From an uncultured Ruminococcus sp. (GTDB taxonomy: Bacteria > Bacillota > Clostridia > Oscillospirales > Ruminococcaceae), in contig CAMWYX010000005.1 of assembly GCA_947178575.1 (NCBI GenBank), forward strand, positions 1 through 64,000: a stretch of DNA of 64,000 nt, written 5' to 3'. Each line of letters opens with the position of its first letter. Positions within the stretch are counted from its first letter, which is position 1. The position numbers and the translations under genes were made by a program. Positions 25,471-35,322 of the stretch are shown one piece after another. Below the pieces are notes generated by a model. The model was given only the letters and a program-made list of their open reading frames with translations, did no database searches and was not told the DNA's origin.

Positions 25471-27915
25471 TTATATGTGGGGAGAGTTCACCATTGTGAA
25501 TCTTATTTCGGCTTTGAATAAATCTCCGTCAACCGAAACCGTGAATTTTCCACCGCTTGCTTCCGTGAAGCTTTTTGCAATCGAAAGACCTAAACCGTTT
25601 CCGTCAGTAGTTCTGGATTCATCACCCCGTGTGAAACGTTCTGTTATTTCGTCGGGTGAAAATGTCATTTCATAAGATGCGATATTCTTTATTGATATTA
25701 TACATTCGCTGTTTTCGCCTGTTACTGTCAGATATATACGTGTTCCGTCAAGTGAATATTTCAGTGCGTTGTCGATGAGATTCTGCAATACTCTGTACAT
25801 ACGCTTTCCGTCTGCCGTTATCAGTGCCGTTTTAATCTGTATATCTTTTCGGAGTTCATTTCCAGATGATTTTATTCTGTCCTCTGAATCCGCCAGAACC
25901 TGCTCCGTAAGAATAACCGCATCTATCTGCTCAAGATTGACATCTGTCCGGCTTGTAGCTTTTGCAAGGTCGAACAAATCCGCAACCATTATTTTAAGCT
26001 GTTCAGATTTCTGCTGAATTACTGTAACATAATCACGTGCAGAGGGTTCAAGTTCTTCCGAAGAAAGCAAATCAATATAACTTATGATTGATGTCAGGGG
26101 AGTTTTCAAATCATGTGAAACATTGGTTACCAAATCTATTTTCATGCGTTCTGATTTAATCTGACGGTCAACAGCGGTCTGTATTCCGGCAGAAATGTTA
26201 TTAAGTTTTTGTGTAGGAACGTATATCAGCGATTTTTCTTCCTCTTTACGGCTGTTATAGTTACCGCTGTTCATATCGGATATATGACTGCAAAGTCTGT
26301 CCATTGCATTTATATCGCTGAGACTAAGATATACATATAATCCGACTATGATTATACTTCCTATTACAAATACGGCAAATTCTTCACAACCTAATCCGAC
26401 AAGGAGTACAAAAAATTCAAGAATAAGCACAAGTACAAGGCGTGAAACGAAATTGCGGACGATTTTGTTGTTTTTCATCATTTCACGGCTTATTCTGGCA
26501 TCTGAAATATTCTTACATAATTTTCCGAATCGTTCACGGATTACTGAAAATATTTTCTTTAACCTGACACACACGAATTTTGCACATCTTGTTACAAGAG
26601 ATGTCCTGAATAAAGTTCTGCATTTTATACGTATTATTATACTGTTCATACAGATTGCGAATACAGCGAAAACAATACTGAATATTACTGAGTATATTAT
26701 ATATACTGTGTTTTCATCATAGTAATTTTTAAAAAATTTAGTAATATCATAATATTCCGCACCGTATATTATTCCGAAAAATACTGCCACGCCTGCAATA
26801 ATAACAGGCAATTCCACAAACAGATTATCAAGACTACCTGTTACGAATTTCTTTTCCTTGATGCTGTAACCTCCGGCAGTCAAAAAATATATCATCAGCA
26901 GAAGTGCAATTGCAAATACAGGAATACAGTCAACCAGTGAGTGAACCATATCTATGTCAAAGGCTGATTCTTCTGCGATATAGTTTTCATATTCCGCAAT
27001 TTTTCCATCATCAAGTCTTATTGATATTGTGAGAGACTGTTCCAGACCGGCTTTCTGTGAAAAATTCTCTGACTTTACTTTATGGAATCTGCCGTCATTG
27101 TAAACATAAATGCTTCCGTCTGTGATATTGTTTTCGGTTTCATAATAGACGTTTCCCAGTTCGTCATACATGATTCTGTTTACCGGATTTCCGTTTTCAT
27201 CATATAAAACCGTGTTATCATATGTTTCATTGATTGTAAGTGTATCGTTATATCGTCCGTCATTATTTGTAAAAGCTGATTCAGGTATCGGAGTTGTGCC
27301 GTCGGTATTATAATATATAGTAGCTCCTTTTCCGTCTTTTACACTGTTCATACCGTCTGTATCGAAATCATAAACAGCTGTGCTTCGTTCCGGAATATCA
27401 TAATATGTCATTCCGTAATTTGTTTCATACCAGTTGAAATTATATATAGAATATGACCAGTTGCACACTTCCGGTATGTCTATACAGTCCTCATATCTCC
27501 GGAAAGTATATTTATCATTTACAATTTCCTTGTCTGTGTTCGTAAATTCTGCATTGTCATAGGAAACGCTGTACACATAACCTTCGGGAGTATTTCCGGT
27601 TAAAGCAAGATTCCCGTTTGTATCCATACAGCCATATCGTTTGAGTTCAAAAATTGTATTTTCTTCCAGTTCTCTTGTTCCGGTAAAATTTCCGTTTTTG
27701 TCGCAGTTTCTGAGATACATAACGCCGATTATCCAGAGTTTGCGGTAAATCTCGTTAATATCCTCGCTGATTTGATATTTTGAAATTACATCATGATTAT
27801 TATAGAAACGGTCGGCTTTGTTTGAGATTTTAAGAACGCTGAAAACACCTGTCACAACAAGTATACAGCTCACGATAAAAGCGGTTATCCTTGTTATTTT
27901 ATGTTTTATTATCAT
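25471..27915 (-). CDS. Large membrane sensor histidine kinase
   Basis: An 814-residue sensor kinase. One N-terminal helix (about 9-27) is followed by an extracytoplasmic domain of about 300 residues rich in Tyr/Asn/Asp, four or five helices (about 335-550), HisKA with the phospho-acceptor His in NVSHDLKTPLTSIISY, and HATPase_c (NLIDNALKYS, later GNGLGLSIAKS). The usual G1 (DxGxG) box is replaced by NIASYEMTFSPDEI, a variant I also know from clostridial kinases. It overlaps the upstream response regulator by 4 nt (ATGA), its cognate partner. The signal is unknown. Confidence 0.9.
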   Translation of the reverse strand: MIIKHKITRITAFIVSCILVVTGVFSVLKISNKADRFYNNHDVISKYQISEDINEIYRKLWIIGVMYLRNCDKNGNFTGTRELEENTIFELKRYGCMDTNGNLALTGNTPEGYVYSVSYDNAEFTNTDKEIVNDKYTFRRYEDCIDIPEVCNWSYSIYNFNWYETNYGMTYYDIPERSTAVYDFDTDGMNSVKDGKGATIYYNTDGTTPIPESAFTNNDGRYNDTLTINETYDNTVLYDENGNPVNRIMYDELGNVYYETENNITDGSIYVYNDGRFHKVKSENFSQKAGLEQSLTISIRLDDGKIAEYENYIAEESAFDIDMVHSLVDCIPVFAIALLLMIYFLTAGGYSIKEKKFVTGSLDNLFVELPVIIAGVAVFFGIIYGAEYYDITKFFKNYYDENTVYIIYSVIFSIVFAVFAICMNSIIIRIKCRTLFRTSLVTRCAKFVCVRLKKIFSVIRERFGKLCKNISDARISREMMKNNKIVRNFVSRLVLVLILEFFVLLVGLGCEEFAVFVIGSIIIVGLYVYLSLSDINAMDRLCSHISDMNSGNYNSRKEEEKSLIYVPTQKLNNISAGIQTAVDRQIKSERMKIDLVTNVSHDLKTPLTSIISYIDLLSSEELEPSARDYVTVIQQKSEQLKIMVADLFDLAKATSRTDVNLEQIDAVILTEQVLADSEDRIKSSGNELRKDIQIKTALITADGKRMYRVLQNLIDNALKYSLDGTRIYLTVTGENSECIISIKNIASYEMTFSPDEITERFTRGDESRTTDGNGLGLSIAKSFTEASGGKFTVSVDGDLFKAEIRFTMVNSPHI

Positions 27916-28631
27916 TTTTTATTTCCCTGCCTTTCTATTTTGTAGCCTATTCCCCACACGACTTTGAGATAGCGTGGGTCACTCGGATTGATTTCGATTT
28001 TCTCACGTATATGCCGGATATGTACCATTACTGTATTTTCAACCGAATATGAATCCTCGTTCCAGATTCTGCTGTATATTTCTTCCGCCGAAAATATACG
28101 TCCTGCATTTTCCATAAGAAGTTCTGTTATTTTGTATTCTGTCGCCGTGAGTTTCACCGCCTCCCCGTCTGCATACACCTGTTTTTCGTCTCTGTCAAGA
28201 ACAAGACCGCCTATTCTGATTACCGAACTTTTTTTCACGCTGTCAGCAGCTCCGAGACTAAGATAACGGCGGAGATTTGCCTGAACACGTGCGGTCAGTT
28301 CCATAGGATTGTAAGGCTTTGTGATATAGTCATCAGCTCCCATTGAGAGACCGAGGATTTTATCGCTGTCCTCGGATTTTGCAGAAAGTACAATTATCGG
28401 GATATTTCTTGTAGTGCGTATTTTCATCATAGCCGATAAGCCGTCCATTTTCGGCATCATTATGTCTATAAGTATCAGCTGAACATCGTTGTGTATAAGT
28501 TCGTCAAGTGCTTCGAGTCCGTTGTATGCCTTGCGGATTCTGTAACCCTCACGTTCCAGAAGTGCGGCTATGGCATTTACAATGTCGTGGTCATCATCAA
28601 CAACAAGTATAGTAGTATTTTCGTTATTCAT
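27912..28631 (-). CDS. OmpR-family response regulator
   Basis: A 239-residue response regulator: receiver domain (about 6-120) with acidic pocket DDDHD, phospho-acceptor in IDIMMPKMDG and Lys in TKPYNP, then a winged-helix DNA-binding domain (about 140-235). ATG 28631 is chosen because AAAGGA precedes it; the track's GTG at 28658 adds nine residues. It is co-transcribed with the histidine kinase. A parS site lies 33 bp upstream of the start. Confidence 0.93.
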   Translation of the reverse strand: MNNENTTILVVDDDHDIVNAIAALLEREGYRIRKAYNGLEALDELIHNDVQLILIDIMMPKMDGLSAMMKIRTTRNIPIIVLSAKSEDSDKILGLSMGADDYITKPYNPMELTARVQANLRRYLSLGAADSVKKSSVIRIGGLVLDRDEKQVYADGEAVKLTATEYKITELLMENAGRIFSAEEIYSRIWNEDSYSVENTVMVHIRHIREKIEINPSDPRYLKVVWGIGYKIERQGNKK

Positions 28632-28663
28632 ACAGAAAAAATCCTTTCGCTGTTCCACCGGAG

Positions 28664-28679
28664 TGTTCCACGTGGAACA
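28664..28679. promoter_or_regulatory. parS: parS site 6
   Basis: TGTTCCACGTGGAACA, perfect palindrome, upstream of the response-regulator gene and the site farthest from the origin in this window. The remaining gap to the tRNA promoter (28680-28868) is AT-rich without other features I can identify. Confidence 0.92.
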
Positions 28680-28868
28680 TTTGTAATTATAATATAATTA
28701 CATTGTACTATATCACTTCCTTTATGTCAATATTATAAAGTTTATTTCTTATTTTTCATTTGCTGAATTTCTTATGATTTTCTTAAATTTTGATTTTGGA
28801 TATTTTGAATAAATACAAGATTAAAAACGAAAAAAATATATATAAAGATACGAAATTCAAAAAAACTA

Positions 28869-28897
28869 TTGACATTTCTGATTTTATGGTGTATAAT
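28869..28897 (+). promoter_or_regulatory. Promoter of the tRNA pair
   Basis: Perfect TTGACA, 17 bp, perfect TATAAT, 38 bp before the first tRNA. Confidence 0.9.
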
Positions 28898-28934
28898 AAT
28901 TAAGTCACAGGCGGTAAAGCAGTGATAAAGATAT

Positions 28935-29011
28935 GGCGGCATAGCTCAGTTGGCTAGAGTACTCGGTTCATACCCGATTGGTCGTTGGTTCAAATCCTAC
29001 TGCCGCTACCA
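28935..29011 (+). tRNA. tRNA-Met (CAT), elongator type
   Basis: A 77-nt cloverleaf with encoded CCA. The anticodon loop is TTCATAC (CAT). The CGGTTCATACCCG context resembles elongator Met; initiator and Ile-CAT types look different. Two stem mismatches are visible: C27-T43 in the anticodon stem and T51-T63 in the T stem. Paired with tRNA-Glu 4 bp downstream in one transcript. Confidence 0.9.
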
Positions 29012-29015
29012 TAGA

Positions 29016-29090
29016 GGCCCGTTGGTCAAGCGGTTAAGACATCGCCCTTTCACGGCGGAATCATGGGTTCGATTCCCGTACGGGTCACCA
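29016..29090 (+). tRNA. tRNA-Glu (TTC)
   Basis: A 75-nt cloverleaf with encoded CCA. The anticodon loop is CTTTCAC (TTC), and acceptor GGCCCGT pairs with ACGGGTC with one G-T. The anticodon stem TCGCC/GGCGG is sound. Followed by a terminator. Confidence 0.95.
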
Positions 29091-29095
29091 AAAAG

Positions 29096-29123
29096 AAAAG
29101 CAGTGTTTTTCACTGCTTTTTTT
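29096..29123 (+). terminator. Terminator of the tRNA transcript
   Basis: AAAAGCAGTG-TTTTT-CACTGCTTTT followed by more T. Confidence 0.85.
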
Positions 29124-29139
29124 ATATGTAAATCATGTA

Positions 29140-29182
29140 TAAGAAATCCGGCATATGTTTTCAAGCATACGCCGGATTTTTG
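29140..29182 (-). terminator. Terminator after iscU (bidirectional hairpin)
   Basis: AAATCCGGC(A)TATG / CAT(A)CGCCGGATTT with T-runs on both strands. It can end the nifS-iscU message and catch tRNA read-through. Confidence 0.75.
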
Positions 29183-29196
29183 ATACTATATTGTTA

Positions 29197-29613
29197 TTAT
29201 TCTTCGGGCATATGAATTTCACCGACAATCGGGAGCGGGTCAACGCCCTGACGTGTATAATAATCTGAAAGAGCCGAGCGGACAGCCTGTTCAGCGAGTA
29301 CGGAACAGTGTATCTTTACAGCCGGCAGACCGTCAAGAGCATCCACAACAGCGTCGTTTGTGAGCTTGAGAGCATCATCGATTGATTTTCCCTTGATGAG
29401 TTCGGTAGCCATTGAAGAAGTCGCAACGGCAGCGCCACAGCCGAATGTCTTGAATTTGGCATCTGTAATGATACCGTCATTGATTTTGAGATACATTTTC
29501 ATAATATCTCCGCATTTTGCGTTACCGATTTCTCCCACGCCGTCGGCATCGGGTATTTCGCCGACATTACGGGGATTTGAAAAATGGTCCATAACCTTTT
29601 CACTGTACATCAT
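29197..29613 (-). CDS. iscU: Fe-S cluster scaffold protein IscU/NifU-like
   Basis: This 138-residue scaffold builds Fe-S clusters with sulfur from the cysteine desulfurase. It carries three conserved cysteines: NAKCGD (about 34), FGCGAA (about 60) and KIHCSVLAE (about 103). The opening MYSEKVMDHFSNPRNVG is characteristic. It is closest to the NifU N-terminal domain/IscU type rather than SufU. It follows nifS by 37 bp in one operon. Confidence 0.93.
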   Translation of the reverse strand: MMYSEKVMDHFSNPRNVGEIPDADGVGEIGNAKCGDIMKMYLKINDGIITDAKFKTFGCGAAVATSSMATELIKGKSIDDALKLTNDAVVDALDGLPAVKIHCSVLAEQAVRSALSDYYTRQGVDPLPIVGEIHMPEE

Positions 29614-29650
29614 AATATATCATACTCCTTTGTAATTCTGTTATTTTATA

Positions 29651-30841
29651 TTATTCGTATTTTTCGCCTTTCATCATCTTTTCCCACACGGGAGACATGG
29701 AACGAAGGCGGTCAACGACTTTCGGGATAACTTCGAGGATATAATCAACATCTTCATCTGTAACATCTTCTTCAATAGAAAGACGGAGCGAGCCGTGAGC
29801 TATTTCATGTTTAAGACCGATAGACAGCAGAACGTGTGACGGGTCAAGAGAGCCGGAAGTGCAGGCAGAACCGGAAGAAGCACAGATTCCGTACATATCA
29901 AGCATAAGGAGAAGTGATTCACCTTCAATTCCCTCTATGGAAATATTCAGATTTCCGGGAAGACGCTTGTCCCTGTCGCCGTTGAGACGGGTAAAGGGAA
30001 GTTTCAGGATTCCGTCAATAAGCCGGTTGCGTCGTGGTGTAATAATTTCGGCTTTTTCGGTGATATTTCTGCACGCCGATTCAATGGCAACACCGAGACC
30101 GACAATAGCAGGAACATTTTCAGTTCCGGCACGTTTAGCCCGTTCCTGACCGCCACCGTGAATAAGATTCGGGAGGGAGATTCCACGGCGGACATAGAGT
30201 GCGCCGATACCCTTTTGGGCGTGGATTTTATGACCGGAGAGGGAAAGCATATCGATTCCCTGTTTGTGAACATCAATTTCCACGTGACCTACAGCCTGAA
30301 CGGCATCGGTATGGAATAGAACATTTTTTTCCCTGCATATTTCAGCGATTTCATTGATTGGCTGAATAGTACCGATTTCGTTATTTGCGTACATGATAGT
30401 TACAAGGGCGGTATCTTCACGGATAGCACGGCGGACGTTTTCGGGGTCGATGAGACCTTTTTCGTCAACCGGAACGTATGTTACTTCAAAGCCCTGTTTT
30501 TCGAGATATTCGGCAGTATGCAGAACAGCATGATGTTCAAATACAGAAGTTACTATGTGTTTTTTGCCTTTTTTTGCGAGCCGTTCGGCAGTTCCCTTGA
30601 TAGCCCAGTTATCGGATTCTGAACCACAGCTCGTAAAGAATATTTCATTCGGGAATGCACCTATTGCAGAGGCGACTTTTTCACGGGCAATTTCAACATC
30701 ACGCTGAGCATTACGACCAAGTTCATAGATGCTTGAAGCGTTGCCGTAAGCTGTTGTGAAATGGGGAAGCATAGCGTTGAGAACTTCCTCAGAAACGGCG
30801 GTAGTAGCAGCGTTATCGGCATAAATAAATTTTTTTTCCAT
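29651..30841 (-). CDS. nifS: Cysteine desulfurase (NifS/IscS type)
   Basis: A 396-residue PLP enzyme that takes sulfur from cysteine. Marks are [11 protein letters not shown] at the start, the HKIHAQKG lysine region (about 200-210), and the catalytic Cys loop [17 protein letters not shown] (about 325). Clustered with iscU downstream and rnhA 15 bp upstream. There is no IscR regulator in front, unlike many relatives. Confidence 0.94.
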   Translation of the reverse strand: MEKKFIYADNAATTAVSEEVLNAMLPHFTTAYGNASSIYELGRNAQRDVEIAREKVASAIGAFPNEIFFTSCGSESDNWAIKGTAERLAKKGKKHIVTSVFEHHAVLHTAEYLEKQGFEVTYVPVDEKGLIDPENVRRAIREDTALVTIMYANNEIGTIQPINEIAEICREKNVLFHTDAVQAVGHVEIDVHKQGIDMLSLSGHKIHAQKGIGALYVRRGISLPNLIHGGGQERAKRAGTENVPAIVGLGVAIESACRNITEKAEIITPRRNRLIDGILKLPFTRLNGDRDKRLPGNLNISIEGIEGESLLLMLDMYGICASSGSACTSGSLDPSHVLLSIGLKHEIAHGSLRLSIEEDVTDEDVDYILEVIPKVVDRLRSMSPVWEKMMKGEKYE

Positions 30842-30856
30842 TTTTAAAATCCTCGC

Positions 30857-31297
30857 TTATTTTGAAAATATATCACGCTGTTCGACGGCGAGTCTGTCAC
30901 AGCGTTCGTTTTCGGGGTGACCTGCATGACCTTTGACCCAGTTAAACTGAACATCATGTTTTTCAAGGAGAGGCAGGAGTTTTTCCCATAAATCCACATT
31001 AAGGGCAGGTTTTCCGTCGGATTTTTTCCAACCCTTTTTTTTCCATGAGTAGACCCATTTTTTTGTTACGCTGTCAACGACATATTTGCTGTCTGTGGTC
31101 AGAATAACACGGCAGGGTTCTTTGAGGGCGGAAAGACCAGCAATAACGCCCATAAGTTCCATACGGTTGTTAGTGGTATACGGTTCACCGCCAGAGAGTT
31201 CCTTTTCGGACGAACCGAAACGGAGGATAGTTCCATAACCGCCTGCACCGGGATTCCCACTGCATGCACCGTCGGAAAAAATTTCAACAGTTTTCAA
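30857..31297 (-). CDS. rnhA: Ribonuclease HI
   Basis: A 146-residue RNase H that cuts RNA in RNA-DNA hybrids. Catalytic acidic residues are seen in [22 protein letters not shown] and LTTDSKYV, with a final Asp in ENERCDRLA. The handle region [17 protein letters not shown] is present. The start is TTG with AAGGAGG at good spacing. It is the first gene of the rnhA-nifS-iscU group. Confidence 0.95.
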   Translation of the reverse strand: MKTVEIFSDGACSGNPGAGGYGTILRFGSSEKELSGGEPYTTNNRMELMGVIAGLSALKEPCRVILTTDSKYVVDSVTKKWVYSWKKKGWKKSDGKPALNVDLWEKLLPLLEKHDVQFNWVKGHAGHPENERCDRLAVEQRDIFSK

Positions 31298-31396
31298 ATA
31301 TATCCTCCTTTTTAAATGATAGCAACTTACAATATAATTATACCCTTATCAGTTCAGGAATATTGTAAATGTTTCCCAATGGAAACTGCAATTTCG

Positions 31397-32428
31397 TTAT
31401 TCTATACTAACTAAATCAGCATTGGGATAATAATGAGCAAGAATCTGTTTCCAGTTTTTGCCTTCAAGAGCCATAGAATTTGCGCCATACTGAGACATTC
31501 CGACACCGTGACCGAATCCATGAGTTGTAAAAACTACATCATTTCCGTCAAAACTTATTTCAAAATCGGCGGAACGCAGACCGAAAGCGTCACGTATTTC
31601 AGAACCTGTTACGGTAATATCTCCGGCTTTGGCGGTAAGAACTGTTCCGGAATCCGAAACATCAACAATTTCAATCCATTTATGTGGGTCATCTCCGAGA
31701 TTGACACCATCAAAAACTTTTTCGAGTCTGCTTTTAAAGAAGCTTTCAGTAATTTTTACTTCATCGGTATATCTCGGAGCTGAAATATCGCTTTTACTGT
31801 CCACGGGAATGAGATAATCCACAGCAGTTCCCCAGACATTTTCTGCACTTTCGGTGATACCGGAGGACATGGAATGAAAAGCGGCGATAATTGGTTCATC
31901 GTCGTATACGAGAATATAATCAAGAACATCATCAACAGCCGACGATATTTTTTCATAGTGAGTGCGGTAATTATCCCCGAAATACTGGCGTATCTGTTCA
32001 TTTGTAAAAAATGCCTGATATTTGTTTGGGTCGTCGGAGAAATCGGCATTTCCGAGAGCGGAATCAGGATTTTCATTCTGAATATTCCGCTGACGTTCGG
32101 CGTATGTATGAGCGGCGACGGCTTGTGCCTTGAGGGCTTCGGGTTCAAATGATGCCGGCATTTCGGCGGCAACAGCTCCAATAACATAATCACGTACAGA
32201 AACTTCGTCTATCTGACCGGTTTCGCAGTCAAGAACAAGATACGGCTTGTCTGATGATTCTTTAAAAACAAATTCCCTTAGAGTGATATTTTCTGAATCC
32301 GACACAGAATCGGGTACAGAATCAGATACAGAAACAGGCACATCTGATTTCGGAGCAATAAGCACGGGAACAGCCGGAACAGCTGTGGTGGCTACAAGAA
32401 AAAATGCAAATGATACAAAAGATTTCAT
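31397..32428 (-). CDS. SpoIID/LytB-domain protein
   Basis: A 343-residue exported protein with a SpoIID domain. The signal segment (1-25) is followed by a Val/Ser/Asp/Pro low-complexity stretch and then the domain with YVIGAVAAEMPASFEPEALKAQAVAAHTYAERQ and the end GFGHGVGMSQYGANSMA. SpoIID proteins are lytic transglycosylases acting on denuded glycan strands during engulfment. Whether this is spoIID proper or a LytB-like paralogue cannot be settled. GGAGG before ATG 32428 sets the start; the track's 32455 start lacks an SD. Confidence 0.88.
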   Translation of the reverse strand: MKSFVSFAFFLVATTAVPAVPVLIAPKSDVPVSVSDSVPDSVSDSENITLREFVFKESSDKPYLVLDCETGQIDEVSVRDYVIGAVAAEMPASFEPEALKAQAVAAHTYAERQRNIQNENPDSALGNADFSDDPNKYQAFFTNEQIRQYFGDNYRTHYEKISSAVDDVLDYILVYDDEPIIAAFHSMSSGITESAENVWGTAVDYLIPVDSKSDISAPRYTDEVKITESFFKSRLEKVFDGVNLGDDPHKWIEIVDVSDSGTVLTAKAGDITVTGSEIRDAFGLRSADFEISFDGNDVVFTTHGFGHGVGMSQYGANSMALEGKNWKQILAHYYPNADLVSIE

Positions 32429-32538
32429 AATACCTCCGGTATATTTAATAAACAAATTTACAATATTTCAATTTTACGGACTGTTTTCAGATTTCACTGT
32501 ATTATCACAAAATATTCACATTTATCACGGAAATGCGA

Positions 32539-32567
32539 TTGACATAAAGCGGAATATGGTGTATAAT
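32539..32567 (+). promoter_or_regulatory. Promoter of citrate synthase gene
   Basis: TTGACA, 17 bp, TATAAT, 31 bp before the ATG. Confidence 0.88.
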
Positions 32568-32598
32568 TATTACTGAACTAATTTAAGGAGTGATTTTT

Positions 32599-33957
32599 AT
32601 GCCGTCAATGAATATCAGTATTAAAAATTTATGCAGGGAACTTGCAGAAAAGAACGCTATCGCACCAAGATTATATGAAAAATATCACGTAAAACGTGGA
32701 CTTCGGAACAGTGACGGCACAGGTGTTGTTGCAGGTATCACAAATATATGCAACGTACACGGATATGTGCTGAATGAGGGAGAAGTCGAACCTATTCCGG
32801 GTGAGCTTATCTATCGTGGATATAACATAAACGACATCGTGAATAATGTTGAAGCTGAGGACAGATTCGGATTTGAAGAAATCGTATATCTTCTTATAAT
32901 GGGAAAACTTCCGACAAGGGACGAACTTGAATCATTCAACACAATACTTTCTCTCGGACGTGACCTGCCGTCCGGATTCGTTGAAGATATGATACTCAAA
33001 GCTCCGTCAAAAAATATCATGAACAAGCTGTCACGTTCGGTGCTTGCACTTTATTCATATGATGAGGAATGCGAAAATAAATCGCTTGAAAATGAAATGA
33101 GAATCGCAATAAGTCTCCTCTCAAAGCTGCCTGTTATAATGTCAAATGCGTATCAGGTAAAACGCCGTGTATTCGATAATCAGAGCATGATTATGCACCC
33201 TATAAACTACGAGGAAAACACAGCACAGACTATACTCTCACTTCTGCGGACTGACAGACAGTACACAAAAGAAGAAGCTCAGATGCTTGATTGTCTGCTT
33301 ATGCTTCAGGCTGAACACGGGGGCGGAAACAACTCCACATTTACGTGCAGAGTGCTTACATCATCAGGAACAGACCCGTATTCAGCATATTCATCGGCGA
33401 TATGTTCTCTTAAAGGACCTCGTCACGGCGGAGCTAATATACAGGTTATAAATATGCTGGACAATTTCAAAGCCAACATAAAAAACTGGGAGAACGAGGG
33501 CGAAGTCGCTGATTATATGCGACGTACAATACGCAAAGAAACAAATGACAAATCCGGTCTTATATACGGAATGGGACACGCTGTATATACTATTTCCGAC
33601 CCCCGTGCTGTAATCCTTAAAAAGAAGGCTTTTGAACTCGCAAAGGGCAGGGAGATAGAGGCAGAATTCAGACTTCTTGAAACAATCGAGCGTCTTACTC
33701 CTGAGATATTCAGGGATATGAAAGGCAGTGAAAAGTGTATGTGTGCCAATGTCGATATGTATTCCGGTCTTGTTTACCGTATGCTCGGTATTCCGGACGA
33801 GCTTTTCACGCCTCTTTTTGCTGTTGCAAGAATGGCGGGCTGGTCGGCTCACCGTATGGAAGAAGTAATTACCGGCAACAGAATAATACGTCCGGCATAT
33901 AAACCGGTTTCAAAACGTCTTGAATATGTAAAGCTTGACAGCAGGGATAATGGATAA
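32599..33957 (+). CDS. gltA: Citrate synthase
   Basis: A 452-residue citrate synthase that condenses acetyl-CoA and oxaloacetate. Active-site regions are GPRHGGANIQ, GMGHAVYTISDPRA and the late Arg motif RIIRPAYKP. The N-terminal extension of about 70 residues before the first conserved block matches the clostridial type. ATG 32599 follows AAGGAG. A lipoprotein gene overlaps its end by 8 nt, so the two are coupled. A 2-methylcitrate synthase role cannot be excluded from sequence. Confidence 0.9.
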   Translation: MPSMNISIKNLCRELAEKNAIAPRLYEKYHVKRGLRNSDGTGVVAGITNICNVHGYVLNEGEVEPIPGELIYRGYNINDIVNNVEAEDRFGFEEIVYLLIMGKLPTRDELESFNTILSLGRDLPSGFVEDMILKAPSKNIMNKLSRSVLALYSYDEECENKSLENEMRIAISLLSKLPVIMSNAYQVKRRVFDNQSMIMHPINYEENTAQTILSLLRTDRQYTKEEAQMLDCLLMLQAEHGGGNNSTFTCRVLTSSGTDPYSAYSSAICSLKGPRHGGANIQVINMLDNFKANIKNWENEGEVADYMRRTIRKETNDKSGLIYGMGHAVYTISDPRAVILKKKAFELAKGREIEAEFRLLETIERLTPEIFRDMKGSEKCMCANVDMYSGLVYRMLGIPDELFTPLFAVARMAGWSAHRMEEVITGNRIIRPAYKPVSKRLEYVKLDSRDNG

Positions 33958-35302
33958 AAATAACATAAAGTCTGTTTGTTTCCTGTCCGGAAAGCTTTTC
34001 AGGATTTCCGCAGTCTGTTCGGCGGTACTGTTTCCGCTGACAGGCTGTACATTCGGAGCAAATATAGATATGCTTATGACTCCGCCTAAGTTGAGTATCG
34101 AACAGGAACAGATATACAGTGCGCTGACAGATGCCGCCGGAGAATCCGTAAGCCTTAAATATCCCAAATCCGGAAAATATCTGTCCGCTTTCATAGTTGA
34201 GGATATAGACGGAGACAGTCAGAATGAAGCCGTTGTGTTTTATGAGAAAAAAGGTCTTGCGGTTACGGAAAATACGCTCAGAATAAATATTCTGGACAGG
34301 AGCGACAACGGAACATGGCGTTCTGTCTATGATATGGCGGCTGAAGGAACTGAAATAGAAAGAGTTATGATTTCTCGGCTTGGCGAAAATGAAAGAGTTA
34401 ATCTCATAATAGGAACAAGCTTTGCCAATCGTCTTGATAAAACAGCAACAGTCTACAGTTACAACAACGGCATACTGGAACGCACTTTTTCGGAATCTTA
34501 TTCATTCCTCGATGTAACTGACCTTGATACCGACGGTAAAAATGAATTTCTGCTTCTTAAAGGTGCGTCAGGCGATACAAATGCCTCGGCACAGGCATAT
34601 AAGCTTGACGAGGACGGCAGATACAATAAATATTCGGTTGACCTCAGCTATAATTTTCCGGAGTTCGACAGCGTGCGCTATGGCATTATCAACGGAATAA
34701 ACGGTCTTTATATAGATGCGGTTTCCGGAAACGGACATATACAGACCGATGTCGTCTATATGGACGGCGACGGTATGAAACGTCTTTTTGCAGATTCCGG
34801 AGAATCAAACGGAACTCTCAGACCGTCAGGATTCAGCACCTATGATGTGGACGGAGACGGAACACTTGAAATTCCGGTACAGACAATAGCACTCGGCTAT
34901 GAGGAAATGCCGGAAAGCGAACAGCTGTGGCTTACCGACTGGACAACAATAACGGAAAAGGGCAGGGGCGAAAGAAAATATACTTCATATTACAGCGCAG
35001 GCGACGGATATGTATTTATTTTTCCGGAAAAATGGAAGAATAAAGTAACTGTCCGCCGTGATGCCATAAATGATGAAATAGTAATATGTACATATGATAA
35101 TGAAAAAATGGGACAGGAGCTTCTGAGGATATACTGTGCCGAAGATGATGCTTCTCTTGAGGACAGAACAGCTTCCGGATATATATTGCTGAGAACACGG
35201 GGAGAATCGGCATATCTTGCATATGTTCCGCAGAATGACAACAGCGGATTGAATATAACTCAGTCAGAGGCGGCAATATGCTTTACAGCACTTCCGCTCT
35301 GA
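33950..35302 (+). CDS. Lipoprotein with calcium-loop (FG-GAP-like) repeats
   Basis: A 450-residue surface lipoprotein: signal peptide with lipobox LTGC (about residue 33), then at least three Asp-rich calcium-binding loops (DIDGDSQNEAVVF, DLDTDGKNEFLLL, DVDGDGTLEIPVQ) spaced about 80-130 residues apart, as in beta-propeller FG-GAP/VCBS proteins. The function is unknown. The start at ATG 33950 overlaps the citrate synthase stop; the track start (33935 TTG) is less supported. It lies just upstream of a two-component system and may act with it. Confidence 0.78.
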   Translation: MDKNNIKSVCFLSGKLFRISAVCSAVLFPLTGCTFGANIDMLMTPPKLSIEQEQIYSALTDAAGESVSLKYPKSGKYLSAFIVEDIDGDSQNEAVVFYEKKGLAVTENTLRINILDRSDNGTWRSVYDMAAEGTEIERVMISRLGENERVNLIIGTSFANRLDKTATVYSYNNGILERTFSESYSFLDVTDLDTDGKNEFLLLKGASGDTNASAQAYKLDEDGRYNKYSVDLSYNFPEFDSVRYGIINGINGLYIDAVSGNGHIQTDVVYMDGDGMKRLFADSGESNGTLRPSGFSTYDVDGDGTLEIPVQTIALGYEEMPESEQLWLTDWTTITEKGRGERKYTSYYSAGDGYVFIFPEKWKNKVTVRRDAINDEIVICTYDNEKMGQELLRIYCAEDDASLEDRTASGYILLRTRGESAYLAYVPQNDNSGLNITQSEAAICFTALPL

Positions 35303-35322
35303 ACCGGCAGGAGGAACTTAAA

